Shown here one piece after another: positions 27,174-36,870 of a stretch of DNA of 64,000 bases. Numbering within the stretch: the first letter of the stretch is position 1; every line of letters begins with the position of its first letter. Made by a program: the position numbers and the translations under genes. Origin of the DNA: Chryseobacterium sp. OV279 (GTDB taxonomy: Bacteria; Bacteroidota; Bacteroidia; Flavobacteriales; Weeksellaceae); contig NZ_FQUD01000005.1 in the NCBI RefSeq assembly GCF_900128945.1, positions 220,065 to 284,064 on the forward strand, in the 5' to 3' direction. The notes under the pieces were generated by a model. It was given only the letters and a program-made list of their open reading frames with translations. It made no database searches and was not told where the DNA came from.

Positions 27174-30137
27174 ATGAGAAAAATAAAATTGATTATTCTT
27201 GTATTAGTGCTATGTATAGGCACAAATACTATTGCACAGAATAGACCTGAAGAAAGCTTATCTTTAATAAGTAATGCTACAACTAATAATGATTTATATA
27301 ATGGAACTGTCAATGTATCCATTCCATTGTTTAAAATTCCTATTGGAAATTTGACACTATCTAATGAAATTTCAAATGTTCCAACAGGATTTAGACCTAG
27401 AGTTGATGAAAGTATTTTCGGACTACATTGGAATGCAAATCTGTTTGGAAGTATTACTAGAGAGACCAATACAGACTTTTTATTAACCAAATACGCTGCT
27501 GTTCAGCCTGGCACAGGGGTTTCTGGAATTTATCCTTCTGATGAAAGTAAAGCAAGAGAAACAACGGACTGTATTATTCAAAGACAGAATTTTGATTATG
27601 GTTTTGTTGCTTCTAAGAAACAAATATTGCAAAATCCGAATAACAGTGGTATTCAATCTGATTTTATACCAGATAAATTTTATTTTGATTTTTTTGGATA
27701 TAAAGGCTATTTTGTCTTTGATAATTATGGTAACCCTTTAGTATTTTGTGAAAATGCCAAATTACAGGTTGTAGGACCAGGTTCTTTAGCCTCTAAATGT
27801 TATTCTGTGACCAGTCCTATCGATTTTCAGAATAAAAATATTAGTGAAATCAGAATAATGGATGATAAAGGGAATACTTTTTATTTTGGGGGTTCTTACG
27901 ACGCATTAGAAATTAATTATTCAGATTTTTTTTTCGCAGGTAATTATTACAATCTTGCTTTTCAATCTAATGTCTCTTTTGCAAGCGGATCCAGAGCTAA
28001 TTATATATTATCATGGTTTTTAAAAAAAGTTGAATTGAGCAATGGAGAAGTAATAGAAGCAACTTATAAGCAACGGAATGCGGACGCTTTTAATTCTTTT
28101 TTGCAAAATACTCTTTATAATAATGATGCTGGTTTTCCTACAAGCTATCCTACATCGGCTCAATTAGAAGCAGCAAATATTGAAGTATCAAAATCATATG
28201 AAATATCTACTAGTACTACTGAACAATACGTTGCGATAAAAAACTTTACTAAGAGAGCAATCATTGACAACATTAAAATAATAGGAAAAAATATATCAGT
28301 TAATTACATTTATTTTAAAGACAATAACAACCTTATACATTTAAACAGTATAAATTTAAATTACTTTGGAAAATCACAAAGTATTAACTTTAATCAAACC
28401 CCTTTAGGAGGGCAAAATTATAGATATTTTTTAACCTCTCTAGTCAATAATAGTGAAGTTTATTCTTTTCAATATGAAAAAACAGAAACCCTTCCTTCAA
28501 AGAATAGCTACGGAACAAATGATTTTGGATATTGGAATGGAACAAATTCTAGAGGCATAGGAAATTCTAATACTTTTTTTGATGCTACTTTACTAAAAAA
28601 AATAGTTTATCCAAATAAAGGATATACTATATTTAATGGTGAAAAGGCTGATGTATCAAAAAAAGTCTTTGACGGAATGATTGATTATACCTTGATGCCT
28701 TCTGATGGTATGATAAATAGAATTGCAAATAGGATAGATTTCGATGGAGTAAATGAATACAAAACGAATTATACTTATCAACTCAGTGATGGAAAAAGCT
28801 CGGGAATAATTCTTACTCAATTTAGATCAGGAAGAATTTCTAATGAAGAAATAAAATATAGCCAAGTCCAAGAAAATATTGAAAATAAAGGAAGAACAGA
28901 ATATTTTTTTAGTGATCTCATATCTAACCCTGATAATTCTTTTATTAATACCAAACAATTTAACTCTACTGCGCTAAGTCAAATCAGTTTTAATGGTCAA
29001 GAAAATGGAGCATATCAAAGAGGAAAGTTACTTAAAAAGAAAATCTTTAATTCTTCGAATAAATTACTCAGAGAGTCTCTATTTGAATATGAAAGTTTTT
29101 TAAGGCCTGAAAATGAATTAGTTGATTTGGCAGGGAACGCCTGTAGTACTTGTAAAATTTCTGATGAAAATTATTATGTTTTAACAAAAATTGATAAGTC
29201 TAATTCTCAACATAAAGCTACTCTGTATGCACCTGTAATTCCATATCTGCTAAAGAAAGAAAAAGTCATTGATTATCTTAATGGTCAACAAATTACAGCA
29301 GAAACTAATACAAAGTACCGCGAATCTAATATTTCTTGGCATCCATACCCTGAACAAATTGAGACTACAACTGCTTTAGGAACTAGCATTAAAAAGTATA
29401 TATACCCATATGAATTGAACCCAGGCAGATGCAGATGGGGATGTCCTGTGAATGAAACCATAGTAGGTGGGCAAAATCCCATGTATCAAGCTATGATTAA
29501 TTCAAATGTTTGGTTTCCTGTAATAGAGATAGCAAAAAATGAGAATAACAAATATTCACTTCAAGAGAATTTGTTTTATCATTCTTCATTTGTTCCAAAA
29601 AAAATAAGACAATCAAAGTTAGATGCTGTTCTTGATTTTACAAACTACAAAATTAGTGTTGATCAAACTGTTGATGGTCTAAGTTATGATCTCTTAGATG
29701 ATAAAGCAAATTATCTTCAAACAACCAATAAATCAGGTATTTCAACAGTCTCAATTTATGGGTATAAACAAACATCTCCGATTGTAAATATTGTAGGAAT
29801 TACATATGTCCAGTTAATGCAAATATTGGGGCAACCCACGTCCCCCACGGATTATTTGAACCTTGATATTGTTACTAAATCTAATGCTGATGTAAATCCA
29901 GCTACAGAACAAGAACTATTAAATTCATTAGATATATTTAGAAATAATCCTTTGTTAAAAGACTATCCAATGACAACATATACGTACGATCCATTAATTG
30001 GTGTGACCAGTATCACTCAACCTTCTGGAATCAGAGAGGTTTACATTTATGATACAGCCAATAGATTAATGGAGATTAGAGAAAATAGCACTAGCGGAAA
30101 AATCCTTAAAGAATTCAAATACAATTACAAACAATAA
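27174..30137 (+). CDS. large secreted YD/RHS-repeat-type protein, AT-rich
   Basis: 987 aa. Sec signal peptide (MRKIKLIILVLVLCIGTNTIAQ). It opens like SpvB/RHS shell proteins, with 'GTVNVSIPLFKIPIGNLTL' and LHWNANLFGSITRETNTDF, and ends with YD-repeat signatures (TYDPLIGVTSI, YIYDTANRLMEIRE). No RHS core or toxin tip. Base composition is much more AT-rich than the genes on both sides, a sign of separate origin. It sits between the T9SS cargo gene and the tail-fibre-like gene with gaps of 9 and 11 bp, so it is probably a partner of the downstream polymorphic toxin. Confidence 0.7.
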   Translation: MRKIKLIILVLVLCIGTNTIAQNRPEESLSLISNATTNNDLYNGTVNVSIPLFKIPIGNLTLSNEISNVPTGFRPRVDESIFGLHWNANLFGSITRETNTDFLLTKYAAVQPGTGVSGIYPSDESKARETTDCIIQRQNFDYGFVASKKQILQNPNNSGIQSDFIPDKFYFDFFGYKGYFVFDNYGNPLVFCENAKLQVVGPGSLASKCYSVTSPIDFQNKNISEIRIMDDKGNTFYFGGSYDALEINYSDFFFAGNYYNLAFQSNVSFASGSRANYILSWFLKKVELSNGEVIEATYKQRNADAFNSFLQNTLYNNDAGFPTSYPTSAQLEAANIEVSKSYEISTSTTEQYVAIKNFTKRAIIDNIKIIGKNISVNYIYFKDNNNLIHLNSINLNYFGKSQSINFNQTPLGGQNYRYFLTSLVNNSEVYSFQYEKTETLPSKNSYGTNDFGYWNGTNSRGIGNSNTFFDATLLKKIVYPNKGYTIFNGEKADVSKKVFDGMIDYTLMPSDGMINRIANRIDFDGVNEYKTNYTYQLSDGKSSGIILTQFRSGRISNEEIKYSQVQENIENKGRTEYFFSDLISNPDNSFINTKQFNSTALSQISFNGQENGAYQRGKLLKKKIFNSSNKLLRESLFEYESFLRPENELVDLAGNACSTCKISDENYYVLTKIDKSNSQHKATLYAPVIPYLLKKEKVIDYLNGQQITAETNTKYRESNISWHPYPEQIETTTALGTSIKKYIYPYELNPGRCRWGCPVNETIVGGQNPMYQAMINSNVWFPVIEIAKNENNKYSLQENLFYHSSFVPKKIRQSKLDAVLDFTNYKISVDQTVDGLSYDLLDDKANYLQTTNKSGISTVSIYGYKQTSPIVNIVGITYVQLMQILGQPTSPTDYLNLDIVTKSNADVNPATEQELLNSLDIFRNNPLLKDYPMTTYTYDPLIGVTSITQPSGIREVYIYDTANRLMEIRENSTSGKILKEFKYNYKQ

Positions 30138-30148
30138 AAACTCAAATT

Positions 30149-31273
30149 ATGAAAAAAACAATATTCATTGCAGGCCTTTTTGCCGCACAATTGGCTTCAG
30201 CACAGTTATATACTCAGGGAGGTGCGGTAAGCCAGACATCGACACAATCTTCAGCTAATGTTGGGATAGGAGTTAATAATCCTCATTCCAATTTAGAAGT
30301 AGGTGACCAGAATGGCGGTAAGATAACGATTTCTACAGCAGGAGGTAGTGCACTTTCAACAGATCCAAAATATCCTGCTTTAGAATTTACGGGATATTTA
30401 AACTCTCCTAAAGCAAGAATAACAGCTACAGAAGAGACAGGAAATACATATGCATCTAAGTTTTCTATCTCAGTGAATGATGGTAACAATGCCACAAGTC
30501 TGGTAGAGAGATTATCAATCCTTAGGAATGGAAATATTGGAATGGGGAATACACAGCCCAGAGAAAAGCTTGATGTTTCAGGGAATATACTGGTTGGTGG
30601 TGGTAGTTCCACCGAGGGGATTAATGCTCTTGCGATACGGTACGAAGATGGATCTTTAAGTAACTGGGGTTCCTTAAGAAGTTCAGCAGCTACTTATATG
30701 AGTTTTGGCGTTAAGGCAGATCCCAATACAGCGGACGGCTGGTTGTCTTCCAATGGAACCTTAAATTTTTCTAAGGTGTCGATGATCATGAATGATGACG
30801 GGATCCGGTTTTTAAGTTCACCAGCGCAAATCGTTGCAATGAATTCCCCGGTAACAATGAATGAAATCATGAAAATTAATCCAAATGGAAATGCCTTACT
30901 GCAAGGAAAATTGGAAGCCAAAGAAATTAAAGTGACCCTGACTCCGACTGCCGATTTCGTATTTGAAGAAAACTATGACCTTCCAAAGCTGGAGGAAGTG
31001 GCCAAACATATTAAAGAGAAAAAACATTTACCGGAAATAGCTTCAGCCAAAGTCATGGAAAAAGAAGGGGTCAATGTTGGTGAATTTCAGATTAAACTTT
31101 TGCAAAAGATCGAAGAACTTACTTTGTATGTGATTGAACAAAACAGACAGTTAAAAGATCAGCAGGCAAAAATTCAGAAATTAGAAACAGAAAATACGGA
31201 TTTAGGAAAAGCCGTTTTAGAGATTAAGCAACTGAAAGAAGAGTTTATTAAGATGAAATCCACCACCCATTAA
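30149..31273 (+). CDS. tail-fibre-like secreted protein with C-terminal coiled coil
   Basis: 374 aa. Signal peptide (AAQLASAQ). 'NVGIGVNNPHSNLEVGDQNG' and GNIGMGNTQPREKLDVSGN are the GIG-T/NP-x-LDV repeats of Bacteroidota tail-fibre/adhesin proteins. The C-terminal part 'EENYDLPKLEEVAKHIKEKK' with LPEIASAKVMEKEGVNVGEF resembles the intramolecular-chaperone region, and a coiled coil fills the last ~55 residues. Such genes often stand before DUF6443 RHS genes in flavobacteria; a role in presentation of the toxin or surface adhesion is inferred. Confidence 0.7.
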   Translation: MKKTIFIAGLFAAQLASAQLYTQGGAVSQTSTQSSANVGIGVNNPHSNLEVGDQNGGKITISTAGGSALSTDPKYPALEFTGYLNSPKARITATEETGNTYASKFSISVNDGNNATSLVERLSILRNGNIGMGNTQPREKLDVSGNILVGGGSSTEGINALAIRYEDGSLSNWGSLRSSAATYMSFGVKADPNTADGWLSSNGTLNFSKVSMIMNDDGIRFLSSPAQIVAMNSPVTMNEIMKINPNGNALLQGKLEAKEIKVTLTPTADFVFEENYDLPKLEEVAKHIKEKKHLPEIASAKVMEKEGVNVGEFQIKLLQKIEELTLYVIEQNRQLKDQQAKIQKLETENTDLGKAVLEIKQLKEEFIKMKSTTH

Positions 31274-31282
31274 TTAAAAATT

Positions 31283-34200
31283 ATGTATAAAAAAATATAT
31301 ATAAGCATAGGATTGCTGTGGGGGATGCATCATTACGGACAGGTGGTGTTAACTTCTCCTCCTGCTCCCAATACGGAAGTGGCAGATCCCCAAAGTATAC
31401 GGATGCTCCCGGGATTCAAATTTAATTCTGTCAATGGAACATTTCGTGCCTATATCGGAGGATCCAATCCCAATAATCCGGGAAATACCTATACACCCAT
31501 CACCGTTGATTATTCGGCGAATATCTCAAATACTGAAAATTATGTGTATACCAGACAGTATTTAGTTCCTACGGAAGTTTCAGATGGATCGCTGCAACAG
31601 ATACAGAGTGTTCAGTTTTTTGACGGTCTCGGAAGACCTAAACAGTCGGTGAGCATTAAATCTACCCCTACCGGGAAAGATATGGTAACGCATATTCCTT
31701 ATGATGGATTTGGACGACAGGTAGACAGTTGGCTTCCGGTTCCGATGTCATCTCAAAGTGGAAATATTCAGGCCGGAGTGGAAGGAGCTGTCAATGCATA
31801 TTATCAGTCTAACGGGATTAATGATTCCTTTCCTTTTAGCCATAAAAATTTAGAAAATTCTCCGCTTGACAGGATTCTGAGTCAGAAAAATCCTGGGACC
31901 GACTGGCAGAACAAACCTGTTGTTTTCGGGTATGATACCAATACGGTAGGCGAGGTGAAAAAATACACCACAACAGTCACGAATTGGGCGGATGGAATGA
32001 CTTCTTCCGAATTACTTCTATCCGGGACTTACGGAGAAGCGCAACTGTATAAAAATACCGTCACTGATGAAGACAACAATAAAACCATAGAATTCAAGAA
32101 TGGTAAGGGACAGACTCTATTGGTCAGAAAAGTCATCAGTGCCTCAGAAAATGCAGATACCTATTATGTGTATAATGAGTATGACCAGTTGGCGGTTGTG
32201 GTTCCGCCGTTGGCTTCTGCTTCCGCGTCAGTATCTGCCTCAGCTTTGGAACATCTGTGTTATCAGTATAAATATGATGGCAGAAGCAGACTGGTAGAAA
32301 AGAAACTTCCCGGAAAAGATTGGGAACAGATGGTATACAACAAAAAAGACCAGATAATTCTCTATCGGGATACTGTTCTGAAAAATGGAATCACCAATTT
32401 TACCGCTGACCAGTCATGGAATTTTACCAAATATGATCAGTTTGGAAGAGTTACCTACACCGGGATTTCAAGGGACGGTACTCTGAGACGGAACATCCAG
32501 AATTATGTCGATGGTCAGGCTGGGAATGTTTCTTATGAAGCCCGTGGAGGCAGTTTTGCCTTAAGTGGAATGAATATAGAATACGGAAACGTTTCTTACC
32601 CTACGAGTATTGATAAAATCCTTACGGTCAATTATTATGATACCTATCCACAGGGAGCACCGGCGGTTTCCACGACTATTTTAGATCAGGAAGTACTGCC
32701 TCAGTCTACCCAGTCCTCGAATGTCAGCACAAAAAGTCTGCCTACGGCATCTTATGTGAAAAACATTGACAATGACAGTTGGACGAAATCATATACTTAT
32801 TATGATAAGAAAGGGAGGGCAATATCCACTTATTCTGTGAATCACCTCGGAGGATATACCAAAACAGAAAGTTTCCTGAAATTTTCAGGGGTTCCGGAAT
32901 ATACGCTTACCGAGCATAAAAGAGCCGCAGATGCCACTAAAGTCAACATCAAAGAAACTTTTGAGTACGATCATCAGGAAAGGCTGGTAAGACATTGGAA
33001 TGAAGTAAATGGCGGAGTAAAGGAACTTCTTGCTGAAAACCTGTACAATGATCTCGGACAGGTACAGACCAAAAATGTGGGAAATACAACCGGCAGTCCT
33101 TTACAGAGTGTCAAATATGCATACAATATCAGAGGATGGCTCACGAAACTTAATGAACCTTCCAATCTGCAGAATAAACTCTTTGCTTACGAGCTGAGGT
33201 ACAGTAAACCTGACAGCCAGTTTTCAGGTTCTGCAAGGTACAACGGAAATATCTCACAGATGTCATGGATTACCCAAAGCGATGCTGTACTCAGAAATTA
33301 CTCCTATGAATATGATGGTCTCAACCGTCTTAAAGAAGGACGTTTCTGGGATGCCATGAATTTAGACAGAGGAGAATACCATGAGCAGCTTACCTATGAC
33401 CTGAACGGAAATATTAAATCCCTTGTCAGAAGAGGAAAACAGCTTTCCGGCTATACCGCTCCTGAAGTGATGGACGACCTGGAATACCACTATGAAAATG
33501 GTGAACAGAGTAATAAGTTAGCCTACCTTAAAGAAGTGGGAACGGGTAATGCCTTAAGCGGCTATCCGCTTTCATCAGGAAGTACCGGAAGTACGATCAG
33601 CTATGACCTGAACGGAAATATGACAGTTCAGCAGGATAAAGGGATCTCTATTCAATATAATTATTTAAATTTACCGGGAAAGGTTACCCAGAATGCCAAA
33701 GTAACGGATTACACGTATAGAGCAGATGGAGTAAAAGTAAGAAAGCTCTTTGGTACAGACACCACAGATTATATAGACGGTTTCCAGTATGAAAATGGTA
33801 CGTTGAAATTTTTCCCTACTGCAGAAGGTTACTTTAATTTTGAAACCGGGAAGTATGTCTATAATTACACCGACCATCTTGGAAATACACGTGTGAGCTA
33901 CTTTAAAAATGGCTTAGGAGCAGAGATCATTGAGGAAAGTAATTATTACCCGTTTGGATTGAAGCATGAAGGTTATAATGTATTGTCGGGGAATCCTGCA
34001 TATAAATATAAGTACAATGGGAAAGAGCTTCAGGAGACTGGTATGTATGACTACGGAGCGAGGTTCTATATGCCGGAGATTGGAAGATGGGGTGTTGTGG
34101 ATCCGCTGGCGGAGAAATATAGGAGGTGGTCACTTTATAATTATGCCATCGATAATCCCATTTTATTTATTGATCCTGATGGTAGAGATATAATTATACA

Positions 34201-34792
34201 TTATAAAAATAGTAAAGGGAAACTTATGACCTATGATTATAAGACTGGTAGTACATATAAGGGAAATAATACTTTTATAAAAAATTTTTATAAAACAGTT
34301 GCTACACTTAAAAAGAATAATGCTGATGGCATTATAAATAGCTTAGAGAGCCATAAGGATAAAATAGTACTATCCCAAACATCTGGATCAAGTTATGCTT
34401 CATATACTGAAAAAGAAATAAAATGGAATGATAAGCAAGGGATCGAAACTAACAAAGGGGTTTCACTAACTCCAACACTTATATTAAATCATGAGGGAGA
34501 CCATATGTTAGACGCCTTAAAAAATCCGAGTCAGCATTCAGAAAACTCGCAAGCTGATAAAGATAATCCCTATTCAAATAAGGAAGAAGAAAGAGTAATT
34601 AAAGGATCTGAACAAGATACGGCAAAAAAATTAGGTTTAATAGAGGAAGGAGAAACAACAAGAGATGACCACGGAGGACACCCATATAAAGCTTCTAATG
34701 TAAATGAAAAAGTTTCTCCTAGTACAAGCACATTTCCAAAGATTGATGAAATTATTATCACGATGCCTAAAAAGAAAAAAGATGGTAATTAA
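31283..34792 (+). CDS. DUF6443/RHS polymorphic toxin with HExxH metallopeptidase tip
   Basis: 1169 aa. Signal peptide, then a DUF6443 region (residues ~25-200, 'VQFFDGLGRPKQSVSIKST'), YD repeats (for example EYDGLNRLKEG, TYDLNGNIKSL, SYDLNGNMTVQ), and the RHS core from about residue 831: YTDHLGNTRVSY, SNYYPFGLKHEG, GKELQETGMYDYGARFYMPE, GRWGVVDPLAEKY, ending NPILFIDPDGRD near 970. After this hinge comes an unrelated ~195-aa tip with LILNHEGDHMLDAL (HEGDH at 1070-1074, zinc-protease motif HExxH) and SNKEEERVIKGSE ~28 residues later as a possible third ligand. Toxin activity is inferred. It overlaps the immunity candidate by 11 bp. Confidence 0.82.
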   Translation: MYKKIYISIGLLWGMHHYGQVVLTSPPAPNTEVADPQSIRMLPGFKFNSVNGTFRAYIGGSNPNNPGNTYTPITVDYSANISNTENYVYTRQYLVPTEVSDGSLQQIQSVQFFDGLGRPKQSVSIKSTPTGKDMVTHIPYDGFGRQVDSWLPVPMSSQSGNIQAGVEGAVNAYYQSNGINDSFPFSHKNLENSPLDRILSQKNPGTDWQNKPVVFGYDTNTVGEVKKYTTTVTNWADGMTSSELLLSGTYGEAQLYKNTVTDEDNNKTIEFKNGKGQTLLVRKVISASENADTYYVYNEYDQLAVVVPPLASASASVSASALEHLCYQYKYDGRSRLVEKKLPGKDWEQMVYNKKDQIILYRDTVLKNGITNFTADQSWNFTKYDQFGRVTYTGISRDGTLRRNIQNYVDGQAGNVSYEARGGSFALSGMNIEYGNVSYPTSIDKILTVNYYDTYPQGAPAVSTTILDQEVLPQSTQSSNVSTKSLPTASYVKNIDNDSWTKSYTYYDKKGRAISTYSVNHLGGYTKTESFLKFSGVPEYTLTEHKRAADATKVNIKETFEYDHQERLVRHWNEVNGGVKELLAENLYNDLGQVQTKNVGNTTGSPLQSVKYAYNIRGWLTKLNEPSNLQNKLFAYELRYSKPDSQFSGSARYNGNISQMSWITQSDAVLRNYSYEYDGLNRLKEGRFWDAMNLDRGEYHEQLTYDLNGNIKSLVRRGKQLSGYTAPEVMDDLEYHYENGEQSNKLAYLKEVGTGNALSGYPLSSGSTGSTISYDLNGNMTVQQDKGISIQYNYLNLPGKVTQNAKVTDYTYRADGVKVRKLFGTDTTDYIDGFQYENGTLKFFPTAEGYFNFETGKYVYNYTDHLGNTRVSYFKNGLGAEIIEESNYYPFGLKHEGYNVLSGNPAYKYKYNGKELQETGMYDYGARFYMPEIGRWGVVDPLAEKYRRWSLYNYAIDNPILFIDPDGRDIIIHYKNSKGKLMTYDYKTGSTYKGNNTFIKNFYKTVATLKKNNADGIINSLESHKDKIVLSQTSGSSYASYTEKEIKWNDKQGIETNKGVSLTPTLILNHEGDHMLDALKNPSQHSENSQADKDNPYSNKEEERVIKGSEQDTAKKLGLIEEGETTRDDHGGHPYKASNVNEKVSPSTSTFPKIDEIIITMPKKKKDGN

Positions 34793-35171
34793 AAAAAATA
34801 AAATTTTATTAGTATTATTAAGTTTAATGTTTTGTATTGTAAGAGCACAAAAAAGTAATATTTACATTGCACCAATTGATGCAACAACACCATACTCAAT
34901 AAGTTGTTCAAACTTACTTGATGCTTTTCCAGAAACAATAAAGAAAATAAAATTAAATGATAAGCAAAGTAAAGAAATTTATTTACTTACAAGTGTTTTA
35001 AAAAAAAACGATAATAAACCGTATACAAATATTCGATACAAAGGAGAAATTTGTTTTAATAAAAAAAGATTTAACTTTTGTGGTGACCAAGCTTCCATTT
35101 TAATCAATGGACAATATTATGAAACCTCAAAGGATTTGTTTGAATACATAAAAAAACTTAGAAAGAAATAA
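34782..35171 (+). CDS. candidate periplasmic immunity protein to the metallopeptidase tip
   Basis: 129 aa from the ATG at 34782, overlapping the toxin stop in another frame, the classic toxin-immunity arrangement. Signal peptide-like start (KILLVLLSLMFCIVRAQ), so it should act outside the cytoplasm, where a secreted peptidase would work. Contains two cysteine pairs (SCSNLL; ICFNKKRFNFCGD). No family recognised; the role is inferred from position. A longer upstream frame exists but lies inside the toxin gene. Confidence 0.6.
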   Translation: MVIKKNKILLVLLSLMFCIVRAQKSNIYIAPIDATTPYSISCSNLLDAFPETIKKIKLNDKQSKEIYLLTSVLKKNDNKPYTNIRYKGEICFNKKRFNFCGDQASILINGQYYETSKDLFEYIKKLRKK

Positions 35172-35410
35172 TAAATTATTCCCGTTGCGCAAAGTCGGTG
35201 ACATTGAGGAGGTAAATAAACACAAAAAGCCTTGCAAATTGCGAAGTTTTTTGTTGTTTTATAAAGCAGCTACATTTTTAAATTTGAGTGCTTGAATAAA
35301 GCCATCTGCTACATAAAGCAAATGCACCCGCTAGCGCGAGCGTCTCGCTCGTGCCTCCTCAATAAAAATAAACCACTGCTTTTTACAGTGGTTTTATTAT
35401 TTTAGCTTAA
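35172..35410 (+). other. inter-cassette spacer with palindrome/terminator unit
   Basis: No gene. Starts with about 150 bp without recognised features, then carries the repeat unit described at 35330-35410. Confidence 0.6.
35330..35410 (+). repeat. REP-like palindrome plus terminator unit, copy A
   Basis: A 9-bp palindrome (arms 35334-35342 and 35346-35354, gcgcgagcg/cgctcgtgc) is followed by aataaaaataaaccactg and a second hairpin (35370-35378 / 35386-35394) with a T-rich tail. The unit ends in a TAA just before the start-less RHS cassette. Three other copies are at 36785, 38604 and 39421. Confidence 0.8.
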
Positions 35411-35416
35411 AATAGA

Positions 35417-36487
35417 GTAAGAAAGATCTTCGGTACAGACACCATAGATTATATAGACGGTTTCCAGTATGAAAACGGGACATTGAAATTCTTCCCTACT
35501 ACAGAGGGTTATTTTAATTTTGAAACAGGGAAGTATGTATACAACTATACGGATCATCTTGGAAATACCCGTTTGAGCTACTTTAAAAATGGCTCAGGAG
35601 CAGAGATCATAGAAGAGAGTAATTATTATCCTTTTGGATTAAAGCATGAAGGATATAATGTTTTATCTGGAAATTCTGCGTATAAATATAAGTTTCAAGG
35701 ACAAGAGTTGCAGGAGACTGGCTGGTATAGTTTTAAATGGAGAAATTATATGCCCGATGTTGGACGGTTCTTTACTGTTGATCCATTGGCAGAAAAATAT
35801 CCGACTTGGACTCCTTATGCATTTAGCGGTAACAGAGTTGTTGATGCAAGAGAGTTAGAAGGTTTAGAACCTGTTGAAATAAATAAGACAACCAAAAATT
35901 TGGTTATTGTTAATCAAGGTTGGGTAAGAGCAAATCCTCCTGATGGAGCGACACAGTCCCAAAATTTTGTAAAAACAAACAAAGATGGGGGAATTGATTA
36001 CTCAGGAATTGGTGTAATAAACAATTTGAATAGTGCAAAAACTCAAGTTGGAGTTTTTGGCTCTTCCTCTACTGAAAATACTAAAAATGATATTTTATCA
36101 TCAATTAATAGTTTTAGGAAACAAAGTCCTGACGGAAAACTAATTATGGTGGGACACAGTAGAGGTGCGGATAACTTAATAGAATTGGTTAATGAGCATA
36201 CGGAAGTTAAAGTAGATTTACTTTTTACTCTTGACATTGCTGCTGGTTGGGATAGTGATAATACTCCTTCAAATGTTAAGACTGCTGTTAATTATTATAA
36301 CAAGAATGATGGATTTATGGGAAGTTCAATTGGAGGTGAAGATATTGAAGCAAAAGATCCGTCAAAGACTAAAATATTAAACGTTCCTGTTAATGCTTCA
36401 CATACAGAAATTGATAATAAATATCGTTATAATGCATACAATGCTGTAGTTAAAGAATTAAATAAATCGGAAGAAAAAAAGCCATGA
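35417..36487 (+). pseudogene. orphan RHS 3' cassette with alpha/beta-hydrolase toxin tip
   Basis: The frame opens after a TAA (35408-35410) and begins in mid-RHS core with VRKIFGTDT, homologous to the intact toxin gene at about 33739; there is no ATG at the start, only a possible TTG at 35483. The core runs through TDHLGNTRLSYFKNG, SNYYPFGLKHEG, then the diverged FQGQELQETGWYSFKWRNYM and DPLAEKYPTWTPYAFSGN. The new tip carries LIMVGHSRGADN (GxSxG nucleophile elbow at 36152-36166), TLDIAAGWD and NASHTEID, matching Ser-Asp-His of a lipase/esterase fold. Probably silent unless recombined into the upstream gene. It ends in an ATGA overlap with the next gene. Confidence 0.75.
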
Positions 36488-36744
36488 AAAAAAATACGGT
36501 AATTTTAACAAATATATTAATATGGGTTTATGTTATAGTTATATGTTATACTCATATCAATGGTGGAAATGGAGAACTTTTACTATATTCTGGTATAGCG
36601 GTAGGTTTGCTTTTAGCCATCAACATAGCATATATAGAGAGAAAAATATCTTTACTTGAAATTATTTTTATTTTAATAAATCTAATATTAACTGGTTTAG
36701 TCTCATATTTATCATTAGTTTTTATACAATTGGATGTGAGGTAA
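36484..36744 (+). CDS. small membrane protein, candidate immunity to the hydrolase tip
   Basis: 86 aa. Almost entirely hydrophobic: three predicted membrane helices (about 5-24, 30-50, 57-81). Start overlaps the preceding stop as ATGA. A membrane-embedded immunity protein would suit a toxin that attacks lipids; this is inference from position. No family recognised. AT-rich. Confidence 0.55.
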   Translation: MKKNTVILTNILIWVYVIVICYTHINGGNGELLLYSGIAVGLLLAINIAYIERKISLLEIIFILINLILTGLVSYLSLVFIQLDVR

Positions 36745-36770
36745 ATGGAAAAAAAAAAATATTAATATTA

Positions 36771-36784
36771 CCCCCCCCCCCCCC
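36771..36784. repeat. homopolymer tract of 14 C
   Basis: An uninterrupted C14 run directly before repeat copy B, striking in such AT-rich DNA. It lies outside any gene; the length may vary between cells or be a sequencing uncertainty. Confidence 0.8.
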
Positions 36785-36867
36785 GCTGGCGCGAGCGTCT
36801 CGCTCGTGTCCATCAATAAAAATAAACCACTGTTTTTTACAGTGGTTTTATTATTTTAGCCTAAAAT
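36785..36867 (+). repeat. REP-like palindrome plus terminator unit, copy B
   Basis: Same order as copy A: palindrome arms 36789-36797 and 36801-36809, spacer, terminator hairpin 36824-36832 / 36840-36848 with T-rich tail, then TAA and the next start-less RHS cassette. Nearly identical to copy A over its whole length. Confidence 0.8.
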
Positions 36868-36870
36868 AAA

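Noticed and set aside
31283..34792. RHS toxin as a type VI secretion effector
   Set aside because: It carries a Sec signal peptide and no PAAR domain, and no tss genes occur in the window.
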